DNA of 64,000 nt from Pseudomonadaceae bacterium (GTDB taxonomy: Bacteria > Pseudomonadota > Gammaproteobacteria > Pseudomonadales > Azotimanducaceae): assembly GCA_024743175.1 (NCBI GenBank), contig JANSXA010000001.1:372001-436000 (forward strand). The letters are read 5' to 3'. Made by a program: the position numbers and the translations under genes. The notes beneath the pieces are model-generated. The model made no database searches, had not been told where the DNA came from, and saw only the letters and a list, made by a program, of their open reading frames with translations. This document shows positions 35,759 through 44,458 of this stretch, in pieces; positions within the stretch are counted from its first letter, which is position 1, and every line of letters starts with the position of its first letter.

Positions 35759-36129
35759 CCGACGGCTTGAGGATTGGGAAAGGTATCGCTTTCTTCTTCC
35801 CCGATCCGCGGCGTGATGCAGGTGAAATCTTTTTCGATCAGCACACTGACAGGGTCAATCTGCAAGGGCGTTTCGCCGCTGTAACCAACCTGTTCCGAGG
35901 TCGCCCAGGTGTGCGCCTGGGACGCAACAATCTCAACAACAATTTCGACCTGAGATGAGTCGCGTCGCATGTGAACAGCGTTGGACGTTCCGGCTACCAG
36001 GGTGTAGATCAAGGCTGAGCCATCCGGTAAATGTAGCGTTTCCGAAACGCTGCGCCCCGCACCGATGGATTCAACTTCTGAGCGAGTGAGGCGCAGCCGC
36101 ATGGTGTCGGCCCTGACACGTAATTTCAC
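35755..36129 (-). CDS. DUF7009-type conserved protein
   Basis: A 124-residue cytoplasmic protein of a small conserved family that I recall as DUF7009. It opens with MRLRLTRSEVESIGAG near 10-25, has a beta-rich middle including ADSALIYTL-like strands (GSALIYTL), then SEQVGYSG and the characteristic C-terminal LIEKDFTCITPR with EEESDTFPNP. No catalytic motif is evident, and the function is unknown. It starts at GTG 36129 and is 13 nt downstream of the bacterioferritin gene on the same strand, so it is probably co-transcribed and may respond to iron. Confidence 0.75.
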   Translation of the reverse strand: MKLRVRADTMRLRLTRSEVESIGAGRSVSETLHLPDGSALIYTLVAGTSNAVHMRRDSSQVEIVVEIVASQAHTWATSEQVGYSGETPLQIDPVSVLIEKDFTCITPRIGEEESDTFPNPQAVG

Positions 36130-36142
36130 GCTGGATTTATCT

Positions 36143-36619
36143 CTATTCTGTCGTCATCTGAGATTGAATGTAGTTCTGCAGACCGGTTTTTGCAATCAAC
36201 CCCTGCTGTGTTTCCAGCCAATCCACGTGCTCTTCTTCAGAATCAAGAATTTCCTGCAACAAGTCGCGGGTGCCGTAATCTTTTACCTCTTCACAATGGC
36301 TGATGGCTGCACGGAGGTCTGGAATTGCCACCATTTCTAACTGCAGGTCTGCAGCAATGATTTCTTCCACATTCTGGCCGATCATCAACTTGCCCAGATC
36401 CTGCAGATTAGGCAGGCCTTCCAGGAAAAGAATGCGCTCAATCAGAACGTCTGCATGTTTCATCTCATCAATGGATTCGTGATGCTCGTGGGCCGCCATA
36501 CGCAGCATCCCCCAGTCTTTGAGCATTTTTGCATGCAGAAAATACTGATTAATGGCTGTCAGCTCATTCTTCAGAATAATGTTCAAATGCGTGATAACAC
36601 CCGGATCTAGTGATTTCAT
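36143..36619 (-). CDS. bfr: Bacterioferritin
   Basis: A 158-residue haem-containing ferritin that oxidises Fe(II) and stores it as a mineral in a 24-subunit cage. Family residues are in place: the [16 protein letters not shown] helix near 18-33, the haem-binding Met53 in DEMKHAD, ferroxidase ligands Glu52 and His56, [18 protein letters not shown] near 61 and [12 protein letters not shown] near 127. The length is normal. It is divergent from bfd across 205 nt containing a Fur box, and leads the DUF7009 gene. Release of iron would need the ferredoxin made by bfd. Confidence 0.95.
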   Translation of the reverse strand: MKSLDPGVITHLNIILKNELTAINQYFLHAKMLKDWGMLRMAAHEHHESIDEMKHADVLIERILFLEGLPNLQDLGKLMIGQNVEEIIAADLQLEMVAIPDLRAAISHCEEVKDYGTRDLLQEILDSEEEHVDWLETQQGLIAKTGLQNYIQSQMTTE

Positions 36620-36756
36620 AAAGCTCTAGTTTTAATAAATGAGAACAAATGATGCCTGAGGCAACCACACACAGCAAGCTATATGTTCTCTAAACCATTG
36701 ATTTATAACAATAATTACTCTCATCAGCAGACGGTAATCGCAGACAAAAAGTTATT

Positions 36757-36777
36757 GCAATCAAGAATGATTTGCAT
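36757..36777. promoter_or_regulatory. Fur box upstream of bfd
   Basis: CAATCAAGAATGATTTGCATT resembles the Fur consensus; GAATGATTTGCATT is a common gammaproteobacterial form. It lies about 50 nt before the bfd start and 140 nt before bfr, so iron repression of bfd is expected. Confidence 0.6.
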
Positions 36778-36824
36778 TTACACTAAACTCCGACCATCGG
36801 GATTCGAACGAGAAGTAAACCGCC

Positions 36825-37010
36825 ATGTATGTGTGTATCTGCAAAGCGATATCAGACCAGGACATCGAAGAGGCCGTCAATGAAGGTCTCGAAGATCTGA
36901 GTGCCATTCAGACGCACCTGGGCGCTGCTACCGGCTGCGGCACCTGTGTTGAACACACACAGCAGGTCATCGAAGAAACCCTCGCGCGCAAACTGGTCTA
37001 CGCCGCCTAA
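36825..37010 (+). CDS. bfd: Bacterioferritin-associated [2Fe-2S] ferredoxin
   Basis: A 61-residue ferredoxin that reduces the haem of bacterioferritin and so mobilises stored iron. The cluster ligands are Cys4 and Cys6 (CIC) and Cys38 and Cys41 (CGTC), the spacing of the BFD-like fold; the helical segment between is normal. A candidate Fur box about 50 nt upstream fits induction under iron starvation. The stop overlaps the stop of the convergent MaoC gene by 3 nt. Identification is secure given bfr next door. Confidence 0.93.
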   Translation: MYVCICKAISDQDIEEAVNEGLEDLSAIQTHLGAATGCGTCVEHTQQVIEETLARKLVYAA

Positions 37011-37525
37011 TAATCTATCTGGTCATCTACCGCATGGCCACGCTGGGGAATCAGCATCGCTCTGTCGAAACTGATGACCTCCACCCGCTCCTGTTTAAAA
37101 CCTGTAGTCCTGACCCGTACAATGCCCTGATGAGGCCGAGACGCTGACGCGCGGATATCTGTCACCTCTGATTCTGCATATAACGTATCACCGATAAACA
37201 CAGGACCTGTTAGCCGCACGTTGTCCCAACCGAGGTTTGCGATGGTTTTCTGTGAGATATCTGAAACCGACATGCCGGTTATAATTGAAAGCGTCAGACA
37301 TGAATTTACCAGTACCTGCCCGAACTCGCTTTTAGCGGCGTACTCGCGGTCGAAATGCAGGGGGTGTTGGTTCATGGTCAACAGCGTGAACCATGTATTG
37401 TCGCTTTCCGAGATAGTACGTCCAGGACGGTGTTCATAAACATCACCCACCTTGAAGTCCTCAAGATAGCGCCCGTATGATTCCCGATAACGTTGTTCCG
37501 CAACCTGTTTTGCTTCTGCCACCAT
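37007..37525 (-). CDS. MaoC family dehydratase
   Basis: A 172-residue hot-dog protein of the R-specific enoyl-CoA hydratase group, which hydrates 2-enoyl-CoA to (R)-3-hydroxyacyl-CoA. The segment RYLEDFKVGDVYEHRPGRTISESDN leads to the catalytic-loop equivalent MNQHPLHFDREYAAKSEFG (the Asp/His pair), then a typical ending with GDTLYAESEV. The ATG at 37525 follows AGGAAGG. Several mesaconyl-CoA and itaconyl-CoA hydratases look like this, so the substrate is open. It is divergent from the DUF427 gene by 84 nt. Confidence 0.88.
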   Translation of the reverse strand: MVAEAKQVAEQRYRESYGRYLEDFKVGDVYEHRPGRTISESDNTWFTLLTMNQHPLHFDREYAAKSEFGQVLVNSCLTLSIITGMSVSDISQKTIANLGWDNVRLTGPVFIGDTLYAESEVTDIRASASRPHQGIVRVRTTGFKQERVEVISFDRAMLIPQRGHAVDDQIDY

Positions 37526-37609
37526 AAATTTGCCTTCCTGTAAGTTAGTTGTTGCACACGGACATCTGTGCGAGGCAGCATAGCCGGGCACAACTGGTGG
37601 AACAAATTT

Positions 37610-38038
37610 ATGGCAAACCCAGCTCCCGGCTTCGACATTCATCCCGGTTATCAAGTGAAAATCACACCACTACAGGATGAGGTCACCGTTGAGGTTAACA
37701 ATCAGGTTATTGCGCACAGTAAACAGGCTGTGCTGGTTGAAGAAACCAAGCACAAACCCGTCTGGTATATGCCGCTGGCTGATATTGATGCGGATGTCCT
37801 GCAAACCAGTGAGACCAGCACCTATTGCCCTTTCAAAGGACAGGCCAGTTATCGCTCTGTTGCGGTTGCAGGTGAAACTATAGAAGACGCGATATGGGTG
37901 TATGAAAAACCGTTCGATGAATGCGCAGCTATCGCTGGCTATGCATCTTTTTATACCAACAAAGTGCAGCTCAAAGTTGCAGGGCAGACCATCGACAACA
38001 GCGGGCCCGGCTTCCAGAAAACTCACGAGTCAGCTTAA
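37610..38038 (+). CDS. DUF427 domain protein
   Basis: A 142-residue protein of the DUF427 family, a beta-tent fold of unknown function. The family pattern is clear: HKPVWYMPLADID near 44, TYCPFKGQASYRSV near 68, AIWVYEKPFDECAAIAGYASFY near 93-114. The ATG at 37610 follows GGTGG. It converges on an enoyl-CoA hydratase gene with a 12-nt gap. Nothing in the context gives a specific role beyond the repeated association with MaoC and crotonase genes seen here. Confidence 0.88.
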   Translation: MANPAPGFDIHPGYQVKITPLQDEVTVEVNNQVIAHSKQAVLVEETKHKPVWYMPLADIDADVLQTSETSTYCPFKGQASYRSVAVAGETIEDAIWVYEKPFDECAAIAGYASFYTNKVQLKVAGQTIDNSGPGFQKTHESA

Positions 38039-38050
38039 GGGAGCCGTGGC

Positions 38051-38839
38051 TTAACGCCCCTGGTACACGGGTGTGCGCTTTTCAAGGAACGCTGCTACCC
38101 CTTCTTTCGAATCTTCAGTGGCCCGCAAGCGGGTGATCTGCTCGATTGCCCACCTGCCAGTATCCCGCCAGTCCGGCTCCACCGTGCGCCGCAAACCCGC
38201 TTTTAGCGCCTGAACCGCCAGTGGTGGATTCTTTGCAATTTTATGTGCCAGCTCCAGCGCTGTGGGCATAAGATCCTCATGAGGTACACATCTGCCAACC
38301 AGGCCTATCTGCTGTGCCGTCTGTGCATCTACGATATCACCGGTGAACAGCAATTCTGCAGCTTTCTCGCGACCGACCAGCTGCGCCAGACGACCTAATC
38401 CCGGCGCGTCACAACAGAGCCCTCGGATCACAAACAACTCGCCGAACTTGGCATTTTCAGAGGCGACCCGCAGGTCGGCCATCAGAGCAAGTTCCATACC
38501 CCAGCCCACGGCGGGGCCGTTAATGGCGGCGATCACAGGGATATCCGTATACAACAGCGCATCCGCTGCAGGGGTCAGGCCGCCAGTAGCCTTAGCACGG
38601 TCGCGGAACTCCGTTGGTGCAGGTGCTGAACTACCCAGAATCTGTTTGACGTCATCCCCTGCACAAAACGCCCGCCCATTACCTGTAATCACAAGTACTC
38701 TAGCGGTGCTTTCCCGCACAGTGTCTTCAAGATCCGCATAAAGTTGATAGGTCAATGAATTCATCGCTTCAGGACGATTGAGGGTAATCACACCAATGTG
38801 ATTTTCGACCTCATATAACAATGCGTTTTCTTCACTCAT
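38051..38839 (-). CDS. Enoyl-CoA hydratase/isomerase family protein
   Basis: A 262-residue crotonase-fold enzyme. The first oxyanion segment is GRAFCAGDDVKQIL near 58, the second INGPAVGWGMELALMADLRVA near 108. The usual catalytic-glutamate region reads GELFVIRGLCCDAPGLGRLAQLVG, with the common Gly-Gly-Thr-Gln replaced by Asp-Ala-Pro-Gly, so the chemistry may be unusual. It starts at ATG 38839 after a GGGG site; a longer form to 38893 would run far into the divergent spacer. It is 111 nt from the divergent selenoprotein gene, but a functional link is only possible, not shown. Confidence 0.88.
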   Translation of the reverse strand: MSEENALLYEVENHIGVITLNRPEAMNSLTYQLYADLEDTVRESTARVLVITGNGRAFCAGDDVKQILGSSAPAPTEFRDRAKATGGLTPAADALLYTDIPVIAAINGPAVGWGMELALMADLRVASENAKFGELFVIRGLCCDAPGLGRLAQLVGREKAAELLFTGDIVDAQTAQQIGLVGRCVPHEDLMPTALELAHKIAKNPPLAVQALKAGLRRTVEPDWRDTGRWAIEQITRLRATEDSKEGVAAFLEKRTPVYQGR

Positions 38840-38950
38840 GCCACTACCCCAAATTAAGTCCCACAGAGTGTGCAACGCATCGGCGAAACGCACAAGTTGC
38901 AGCTACTCAACGGGGTTGCTAACTTGGCACCTCTGATACAAAGGTGTGGT

Positions 38951-39883
38951 ATGCATAGACAAGCGCCGGTTGATTATATTCAGCGTACGAAGGAACAATA
39001 TGATGGCATGGGCTATGCCAGTTATCAGTGGGTGTACAACCCCGACCCGCCGCCTTTCAAGCCGCTGAAAAAGCCGCTTGCTCAGGCCAAACTTGCTCTG
39101 GTTGCATCGGGTGGCGTGTATGTCAGCGGCCAGATAGCCTTTCATTTCAAAGATGACTTCAGCTACCGACAGGTCGACACACAAACAGCGACATCTGCGT
39201 TACGCGCAACCCATTTTGCTTATGATCTGACTGATGCGCGTGCGGATCCGAATGTTGTCTTTCCCATAGAAACGCTCAAACAATGTGATAGTGACGGACT
39301 GATTGGCGAACTCAGCAATCCAGCTTATACGTTCATGGGCGGTATTTATTCCGCACGCAAGGTACGGGACATTCTTGCCCCGGCGCTGGCAGATGCACTG
39401 GAAAAAGATGAAGTTGATGTCGCCCTCATGGTGCCTGTCTGACCCGTCTGTCATCAGTCCGTTGGACTGATCGCCAGAGAGCTTGAATCGCGCGGCATAG
39501 CAACGTTGTCAATGTCCAGCGCACGCTCAATAACCGCGGCTGTTAATCCGCCTCGCGCTGTGTATCTCGATTATCCACTGGGACACACGACAGGCAAACC
39601 TTCCGATCCGAGCAATCAACTGGCCATCATGCGCGATACTCTGGCCGCCTTCGAGCAGATCGATGAGCCCGGCACAATTATCGACCTCGACTACCACTGG
39701 CAGGCTGATGATGGGTGGAAAGATAGTGTCATGCGCCCACAACCCGGTTCTGGGGACAACAGCACGCCCGAGCACAACGATACGCGTACCGAGCGCTACG
39801 ACACGCCTCAGTACCAGAGCGAAGACGACGCAGCTGCGGCGGATCCGCACTGCCCAAGCTGCATCTTTCTGAAAGAAGGATAA
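38951..39883 (+). CDS. Selenoprotein of the glycine/sarcosine/betaine reductase B (GrdB/PrdB)-like family, Sec at in-frame TGA
   Basis: A 310-residue protein if the TGA at 39440-39442 is read as selenocysteine (Sec164). Reductase B-type subunits use Sec to attack a substrate C-N or C-S bond. Before the TGA the frame has VDYIQRTKEQY, GYASYQWVYNPDPPPFKPL, LALVASGGVYVSGQIAFH, a DARADPNVVFPIE block, AYTFMGGIYSARKVRD and DVALMVPV. After it the same frame runs on with PVCHQSVGLIARELESRG, YLDYPLGHTTG and DDGWKDSVMRP to a TAA, and ends in a second redox pair, Cys301 and Cys304 (CPSC). Sec164 and Cys167 form U-x-x-C. A SECIS-like hairpin follows the TGA. I start at ATG 38951 because AGGTG precedes it and VDYI follows. 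Read conventionally it would be two broken pieces. Substrate and partners are unknown. Confidence 0.9.
39440..39471 (+). promoter_or_regulatory. Selenocysteine TGA codon with bacterial SECIS-like hairpin
   Basis: The TGA (39440-39442) is followed by ATCAGTCC-GTT-GGACTGAT (39453-39471): a perfect 8-bp stem with a three-base loop starting with G, 18 nt between the TGA and the loop. This fits the bacterial SECIS rules as I recall them (loop about 16-37 nt from the UGA, G among the first loop bases). Confidence 0.85.
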
Positions 39884-39905
39884 GCCAGGTCCGCAGGGGC
39901 CTGGC
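39884..39905. terminator. Possible terminator between selenoprotein gene and nqrF
   Basis: GCCAGG/CCTGGC hairpin directly after the selenoprotein stop, with extra inner C/G pairing. Neither side has a clean T-run; the nqrF side is weakly T-rich. Tentative. Confidence 0.4.
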
Positions 39906-39923
39906 AACAACCGTCCAGCCTTG

Positions 39924-41153
39924 TCAGCCGCCGAAGTCGTCGAGGCGGATGTTCTCAGGTTCCACACCCAGATCTTCGAGCATCTGCAGAACCGCTGCTG
40001 TCATTGGTGGCGGACCACACAGGTAGTACTCACAGTCTTCCGGCGCTGGATGGTCTTTCAGGTAATTTTCCAGCACAACCTGGTGAATGAAGCCAATATG
40101 GCCATCAAAATCATCCTCTGGGAGCGGATCCGAAAGTGCAACATGCCATTCAAAGTTATCGTGCTCAGCAGCCAGTTTGTCCAGCTCTTCGGTATAGAAC
40201 ATTTCTCGCAGTGATCGAGCGCCGTACCAGTAGCTCATTTTGGTTGTACTGTGTTTGCGCAGCAGCTCATCAAAAATCTGTGAGCGTAGCGGCGCCATGC
40301 CCGCGCCACCGCCGATCCAGATTTTTTCTGCCGGTGTGTCCTGAACGAAGAAATCTCCGTACGGACCAAACACCGTCAGATGGTCACCGGGCTTCAGATT
40401 GAACACGTAAGAAGACATTTTACCCGCAGGCACGTCCATTCCTGGGGGTGGGCTTGCAACACGGATATTGAACTTGAGAATGCCCTTTTCTTCTGGATAG
40501 TTCGCCATGGAATAGGCGCGGATGGTTTCTTCATCTACTTTGCTGTAGTTGTCCCAGACCTTGAACCGATCCCAGTCACCGTGGTATTCCTCGTCTACGT
40601 CGATTTCAGAGTACTTCATCTCATAAGGTGGGATTTCGAGCTGAACATAACCACCCGCCCGAAAGTCCACGTCAGCACCTTCCGGAAGCTTCAGATTCAG
40701 CTCCTTGATAAACGTGGCGACGTTGTCATTTGAAATAACTTCGCAGTCCCAACGCTGCACCCCGATGGCATCTTCCGGCACTTCGATCTTCAGGTCCTGT
40801 TTAACCGCCACCTGACAGCTGAGGCGCCAGTTCTCACGTATTTCTCCGCGCGAGAAGTGCCCTTCTTCGGTAGACAGAATGCTGCCCCCACCTTCAATTA
40901 CGCGACATCGACACTGGGCACAGGTACCACCTCCGCCACAGGCGCTGGCCAGGAAAATACCTTTATCAGCCAGGGTGTTGAGCAGCTTTCCACCTGCCGG
41001 TACCTGTATTGCTTTGTCGGGATCGTCATTGATCAGAATGGTGACATCACCGCTGCTCACCAGTCGGGAGCGGGCGAACAGGATCACAGCCACCAGAGAT
41101 AAAACGGTGGCGGTGAACATGACAACGCCGAGAAGTACTGTGGTATCCAACAT
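39924..41153 (-). CDS. nqrF: Na+-translocating NADH:quinone reductase subunit F
   Basis: A 409-residue electron-input subunit of the NQR sodium pump. It takes electrons from NADH through FAD to a [2Fe-2S] centre. A membrane anchor covers about 5-27. The ferredoxin ligands are Cys72, Cys78 and Cys81 ([11 protein letters not shown]) plus Cys113. FAD binding is at [11 protein letters not shown] near 214, and the NADH site at [15 protein letters not shown] and [12 protein letters not shown] near the end. The length is normal. It is last of the six nqr genes; no apbE or nqrM follows, and the neighbour is the convergent selenoprotein gene. Confidence 0.96.
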   Translation of the reverse strand: MLDTTVLLGVVMFTATVLSLVAVILFARSRLVSSGDVTILINDDPDKAIQVPAGGKLLNTLADKGIFLASACGGGGTCAQCRCRVIEGGGSILSTEEGHFSRGEIRENWRLSCQVAVKQDLKIEVPEDAIGVQRWDCEVISNDNVATFIKELNLKLPEGADVDFRAGGYVQLEIPPYEMKYSEIDVDEEYHGDWDRFKVWDNYSKVDEETIRAYSMANYPEEKGILKFNIRVASPPPGMDVPAGKMSSYVFNLKPGDHLTVFGPYGDFFVQDTPAEKIWIGGGAGMAPLRSQIFDELLRKHSTTKMSYWYGARSLREMFYTEELDKLAAEHDNFEWHVALSDPLPEDDFDGHIGFIHQVVLENYLKDHPAPEDCEYYLCGPPPMTAAVLQMLEDLGVEPENIRLDDFGG

Positions 41154-41183
41154 GATTATTGTCCTTAAACTACCAATGGACGA

Positions 41184-41792
41184 CTAAATATCTATGCCGC
41201 CGAACGACATGAAGCACAGGCTTAACAAGCCGACGGAAATAAATGTGATCCCTAACCCTCTGAGCCCGTCCGGTACATCACTGTATTTCAGTTTTTCGCG
41301 AACCCCTGCCAGCGCAGTAATCGCTAGAGCCCAGCCAACCCCGGCTCCCAGGCCGAAAACAACGCTTTCCGCGAAGGTCTGATCCTGCTCAATCATAATC
41401 AGGGACGCACCCAGAATCGCGCAATTCACTGTAATCAGCGGCAGGAACACGCCCAGCGCGTTGTACAGTGCAGGTACATAACGATCCAGAACCATTTCCA
41501 GTATCTGCACCATCGCGGCGATGACGCCGATGTAAGACAGGAAGCCAAGGAAGCTGAGGTCAACTTCTGGAAAGCCTGCCCAGGCCAGAGCGCCTTCACG
41601 GAGCAGCAGATTATAAATCAGGTTGTTAACCGGTACCGTAATGGCCAGCACCACAACCACAGCGATACCAAGACCGATGGCGGTAGATATCTTCTTCGAG
41701 ATGGCGATGAATGTGCACATGCCAAGGAAGAAAGTGAGGGCCATGTTCTCGATGAAAACAGCGCGAACAAAAATACTCAGAAAATGTTCCAT
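41184..41792 (-). CDS. nqrE: Na+-translocating NADH:quinone reductase subunit E
   Basis: A 202-residue integral membrane subunit with six helices, related to RnfA. With NqrD it holds the intramembrane iron centre between cytoplasmic and periplasmic cofactors. Landmarks are [13 protein letters not shown] near 20 and [36 protein letters not shown]-type region near 120, each with the cysteine used for iron (Cys26 and Cys120 by this numbering). The ATG is 2 nt after the nqrD stop, with an AGGAGG site inside the nqrD end. Confidence 0.95.
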   Translation of the reverse strand: MEHFLSIFVRAVFIENMALTFFLGMCTFIAISKKISTAIGLGIAVVVVLAITVPVNNLIYNLLLREGALAWAGFPEVDLSFLGFLSYIGVIAAMVQILEMVLDRYVPALYNALGVFLPLITVNCAILGASLIMIEQDQTFAESVVFGLGAGVGWALAITALAGVREKLKYSDVPDGLRGLGITFISVGLLSLCFMSFGGIDI

Positions 41793-41794
41793 GC

Positions 41795-42457
41795 TTAGAT
41801 CGCCTCCTGATACTGCTCGTTGGGGGCTATCTCATATTCAGCCTCTTCCACCTGCTCAGGCTTCCAGGCTCGAATCGCCCAGATGAACAAGCCGATAATG
41901 AAAAACGCACTGGGTGATAACAGCAGCATGCCGTTGGTGTAATACCAGCCGCCGTTGCTGACAGTAGGCAGAATTTCGTAACCCATGAACGTACCGGAAC
42001 CCAGCGGTTCGCGTATCAGGGCAACGCCAATAAGAATCACGCTGTATCCCAGCGCGTTGCCGAACCCATCCAGGGCCGAGAGGTACGGCCCGTTCTGCAT
42101 GGCAAAGGCTTCCGCCCGCCCCATAACGATACAGTTAGTTATGATCAGACCTACAAAAACAGACAGGCTTTTGGAAATATCGTAGGCCACCGCCTGCAGC
42201 ACCTGATCGACCACGATGACCAGGGAGGCGATAATGGTCATCTGCACAATGATCCTGATACTTGTTGGAACGCGATTGCGCACCAGTGATACCGCCACAT
42301 TTGACATGGTCGTGACAAAAATCACAGCGGCACACATCACCAGTGTTTGCGACATGCTGATGGTTACCGCCAGCGCTGAACAGATACCCAGAACCTGCAG
42401 AGCGATAGGGTTGTTATTGAAGATCGGATCTACGAGAACTGCTTTTTGAGTCGACAT
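41795..42457 (-). CDS. nqrD: Na+-translocating NADH:quinone reductase subunit D
   Basis: A 220-residue integral membrane subunit, partner of NqrE and related to RnfE. It shows six hydrophobic segments, with the family stretches [18 protein letters not shown] near 14-31 and [15 protein letters not shown] near 110, and cysteines at the pseudo-symmetric positions that bind the membrane iron centre (in GICSAL and TNCIVMGR). It starts with ATG 42457, 23 nt after nqrC. The C-terminal 25 residues are acidic and cytoplasmic. Confidence 0.95.
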   Translation of the reverse strand: MSTQKAVLVDPIFNNNPIALQVLGICSALAVTISMSQTLVMCAAVIFVTTMSNVAVSLVRNRVPTSIRIIVQMTIIASLVIVVDQVLQAVAYDISKSLSVFVGLIITNCIVMGRAEAFAMQNGPYLSALDGFGNALGYSVILIGVALIREPLGSGTFMGYEILPTVSNGGWYYTNGMLLLSPSAFFIIGLFIWAIRAWKPEQVEEAEYEIAPNEQYQEAI

Positions 42458-42480
42458 CGGTTTCTATATTCCTTTGCGTA

Positions 42481-43278
42481 TCAGGCGCTTGCTTTCAGGC
42501 GTTTGAGATAAGGGCCAAAACCCATTTCACCAGTCCAGAAGTTCACCAGATTTTCAACACCACGGGTGGTAAACGTCGCGCCTGACAGCGCATCAATTTC
42601 GTATTGGGCTGCTTTTGAGCCTTCTGGTGATCGTCTTTTCACAAGACGAACGTCGGGCTCCCCCTGGTCATTGTAGAGTTGTGTACCCGGCCAGGTGGCT
42701 TTCCAACTGGAGTTGTCGACTTCTCCACCCAGCCCGGGGGTTTCTTTGTGGGAGTAGAAGCCAAGGCCCGATATCGTCTGCAGATCTGAGTCGAGGGCGA
42801 GGTAACCAAACAACGTGCCCCACAGCCCATAGCCACGAACGGGTATCACTACTTTGTCAATTTCGCCTTCGCTGCGTTTGAGATAAACAATCGATGCGTT
42901 TTCCCGCCGCCGTATAGTGGCAGGATCTTCTGAGTCGCTCAGTGCCTGACTCATATCCGGGTCTTTCGCAGCACGAATCGGGTCGAAGGTGGCAGGGTCA
43001 AGATCGTCGCGGTATTCACCGCTATCCAGATCAACCACGCGCACATCGAACTCAGCAAACAGCTCGTCAACATCGCGGCCCTGCTCGTCTACATTGCTGT
43101 CCTGTCCGAGCAACCCTGCAGCTCGCAGAATGTTCTGTTTCTGGTCGAGCAGTTTGTTTTCCTGTTGCGTCGGCTTGAGGGCTACGGCAATGCCGGAGAC
43201 GACAATCGAACACACCAGACAGATGCTGATTGCCACGATAAACGTATTGCTGAGACTGTCTTTATCAAAACTAGACAC
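42481..43278 (-). CDS. nqrC: Na+-translocating NADH:quinone reductase subunit C
   Basis: A 265-residue subunit with an N-terminal membrane helix (about 12-32) and a periplasmic FMN domain. FMN is attached covalently to the last threonine of DALSGATFTT near 230, and the surrounding sequence is normal, so ApbE must be encoded elsewhere. GYGLWGTLFGYLALDSDL and ETPGLGGEVDN are the usual FMN-domain segments. It starts at GTG 43278 and overlaps the end of nqrB by 8 nt. Confidence 0.95.
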   Translation of the reverse strand: MSSFDKDSLSNTFIVAISICLVCSIVVSGIAVALKPTQQENKLLDQKQNILRAAGLLGQDSNVDEQGRDVDELFAEFDVRVVDLDSGEYRDDLDPATFDPIRAAKDPDMSQALSDSEDPATIRRRENASIVYLKRSEGEIDKVVIPVRGYGLWGTLFGYLALDSDLQTISGLGFYSHKETPGLGGEVDNSSWKATWPGTQLYNDQGEPDVRLVKRRSPEGSKAAQYEIDALSGATFTTRGVENLVNFWTGEMGFGPYLKRLKASA

Positions 43279-44455
43279 GCGCTAACCTCCGTTTGATGTT
43301 TGATTGCACCACCACGTTATCAATCAACGGCGCAAATAAGTTGCCAAACAGAATGGCCAGCATCATGCCTTCGGGGAACGCCGGGTTTGCCACCCGTATG
43401 AGCGCACACATAAACCCTATGAGGATACCGTAGATCAAACGCCCGCGATTGGTGTGAGCGGCAGATACTGGATCTGTTGCCATGAAAACTGCACCAAAGG
43501 CAAAGCCACCCAACAGCAGATGCCAGAGTGGGTTCATGGAGAACATGGGGTTAGACGAATCCATCAGATTAAACAGACCCACCGTACCGACAAGACCAAT
43601 GACACAACCGAGCATTATCCGCCAGGATGCAATTCGTGTAGCAAGCAATATCGCAGCTGCAATACCTATGGCGAGAATCGATTCACCACCGATAGTCCCC
43701 GGCATATACCCCAGGAACGCTGACGTCATATCAACGCCGTAATCCAGACCTAAAGCAGCATTACCTAACGGTGTCGCCTGAGTTACACCATCCACAGCCA
43801 CCCAGACGGAGTCACCGGACATTGCAGCCGGATAAGCGAAATAAAGGAAAGCGCGTCCAGTGAGGGCTGGATTAAGAAAATTCTTGCCGGTACCGCCAAA
43901 CACCTCTTTACCAATCACGACACCAAACACGATACCAACCACAGCCATCCAGAGTGGGATGCCTGCTGGCAGAGTCAGGGTGTAGAGGATTGACGTGACA
44001 AAGTAACCTTCGTTCACTTCATGCCCGCGGACAGAGGCAAACCAGATTTCGAAGATAATGCCCCCGGCAAAAACCACCATATAGAGGGGGATGAAATAGC
44101 CCAATCCATGGATCAGACAATCGATCATGCTGTTCGGATCAAAGCTGAGCAGCGGGTTCAGGAACACACCCCGCCACCCCTCAATGGCTGTCAGACCCGC
44201 CGCCTGCATGGCTTCGTTAGCCTGCAGCCCGACAAAATAACTGCCCACAATAGCCGGAATCCAGGCGCACAGCCAGACCGTCATCATGATGCGTTTCAGA
44301 TCCAGCCCGTCTCGAACATGAGAGGCGCCGCGGGTGGTATGACCTGGTGTATACAGTGCGGTATCAATGGCTTCATACGCGGGATAAAGAGCCTGGAATT
44401 TCCCACCCTTCTCAAAGTGCGGCGCTATGCCATCCATGATGCTTCTTAAACTCAT
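43271..44455 (-). CDS. nqrB: Na+-translocating NADH:quinone reductase subunit B
   Basis: A 394-residue membrane subunit with about ten helices that carries covalent FMN and riboflavin and forms the Na+ path. The N-terminal HFEKGGKFQALYPAYEAIDT and RDGLDLKRIMM are typical. KNFLNPALTGRAFLYFAYPA precedes the FMN site, which here reads D222-G-V-T-Q-A-T228; the usual form is D-x-x-S/T-G-A-T, so Gln replaces Gly. GFAFGAVFMATDPVSAAHTNRGR near 318 is intact. The start (ATG 44455) lies 3 nt after the nqrA stop. Confidence 0.95.
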   Translation of the reverse strand: MSLRSIMDGIAPHFEKGGKFQALYPAYEAIDTALYTPGHTTRGASHVRDGLDLKRIMMTVWLCAWIPAIVGSYFVGLQANEAMQAAGLTAIEGWRGVFLNPLLSFDPNSMIDCLIHGLGYFIPLYMVVFAGGIIFEIWFASVRGHEVNEGYFVTSILYTLTLPAGIPLWMAVVGIVFGVVIGKEVFGGTGKNFLNPALTGRAFLYFAYPAAMSGDSVWVAVDGVTQATPLGNAALGLDYGVDMTSAFLGYMPGTIGGESILAIGIAAAILLATRIASWRIMLGCVIGLVGTVGLFNLMDSSNPMFSMNPLWHLLLGGFAFGAVFMATDPVSAAHTNRGRLIYGILIGFMCALIRVANPAFPEGMMLAILFGNLFAPLIDNVVVQSNIKRRLARV

Positions 44456-44458
44456 GGT

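Noticed and set aside
38870-38950. Longer N-terminus for the selenoprotein
   Set aside because: The extra 27 residues have no family likeness, and a better ribosome site precedes ATG 38951.
39506-39883. Separate 125-residue gene starting at an internal ATG
   Set aside because: It is in the same frame as the gene before the TGA, lacks a ribosome site and carries the second half of the same family; it is the C-terminal part of the selenoprotein.
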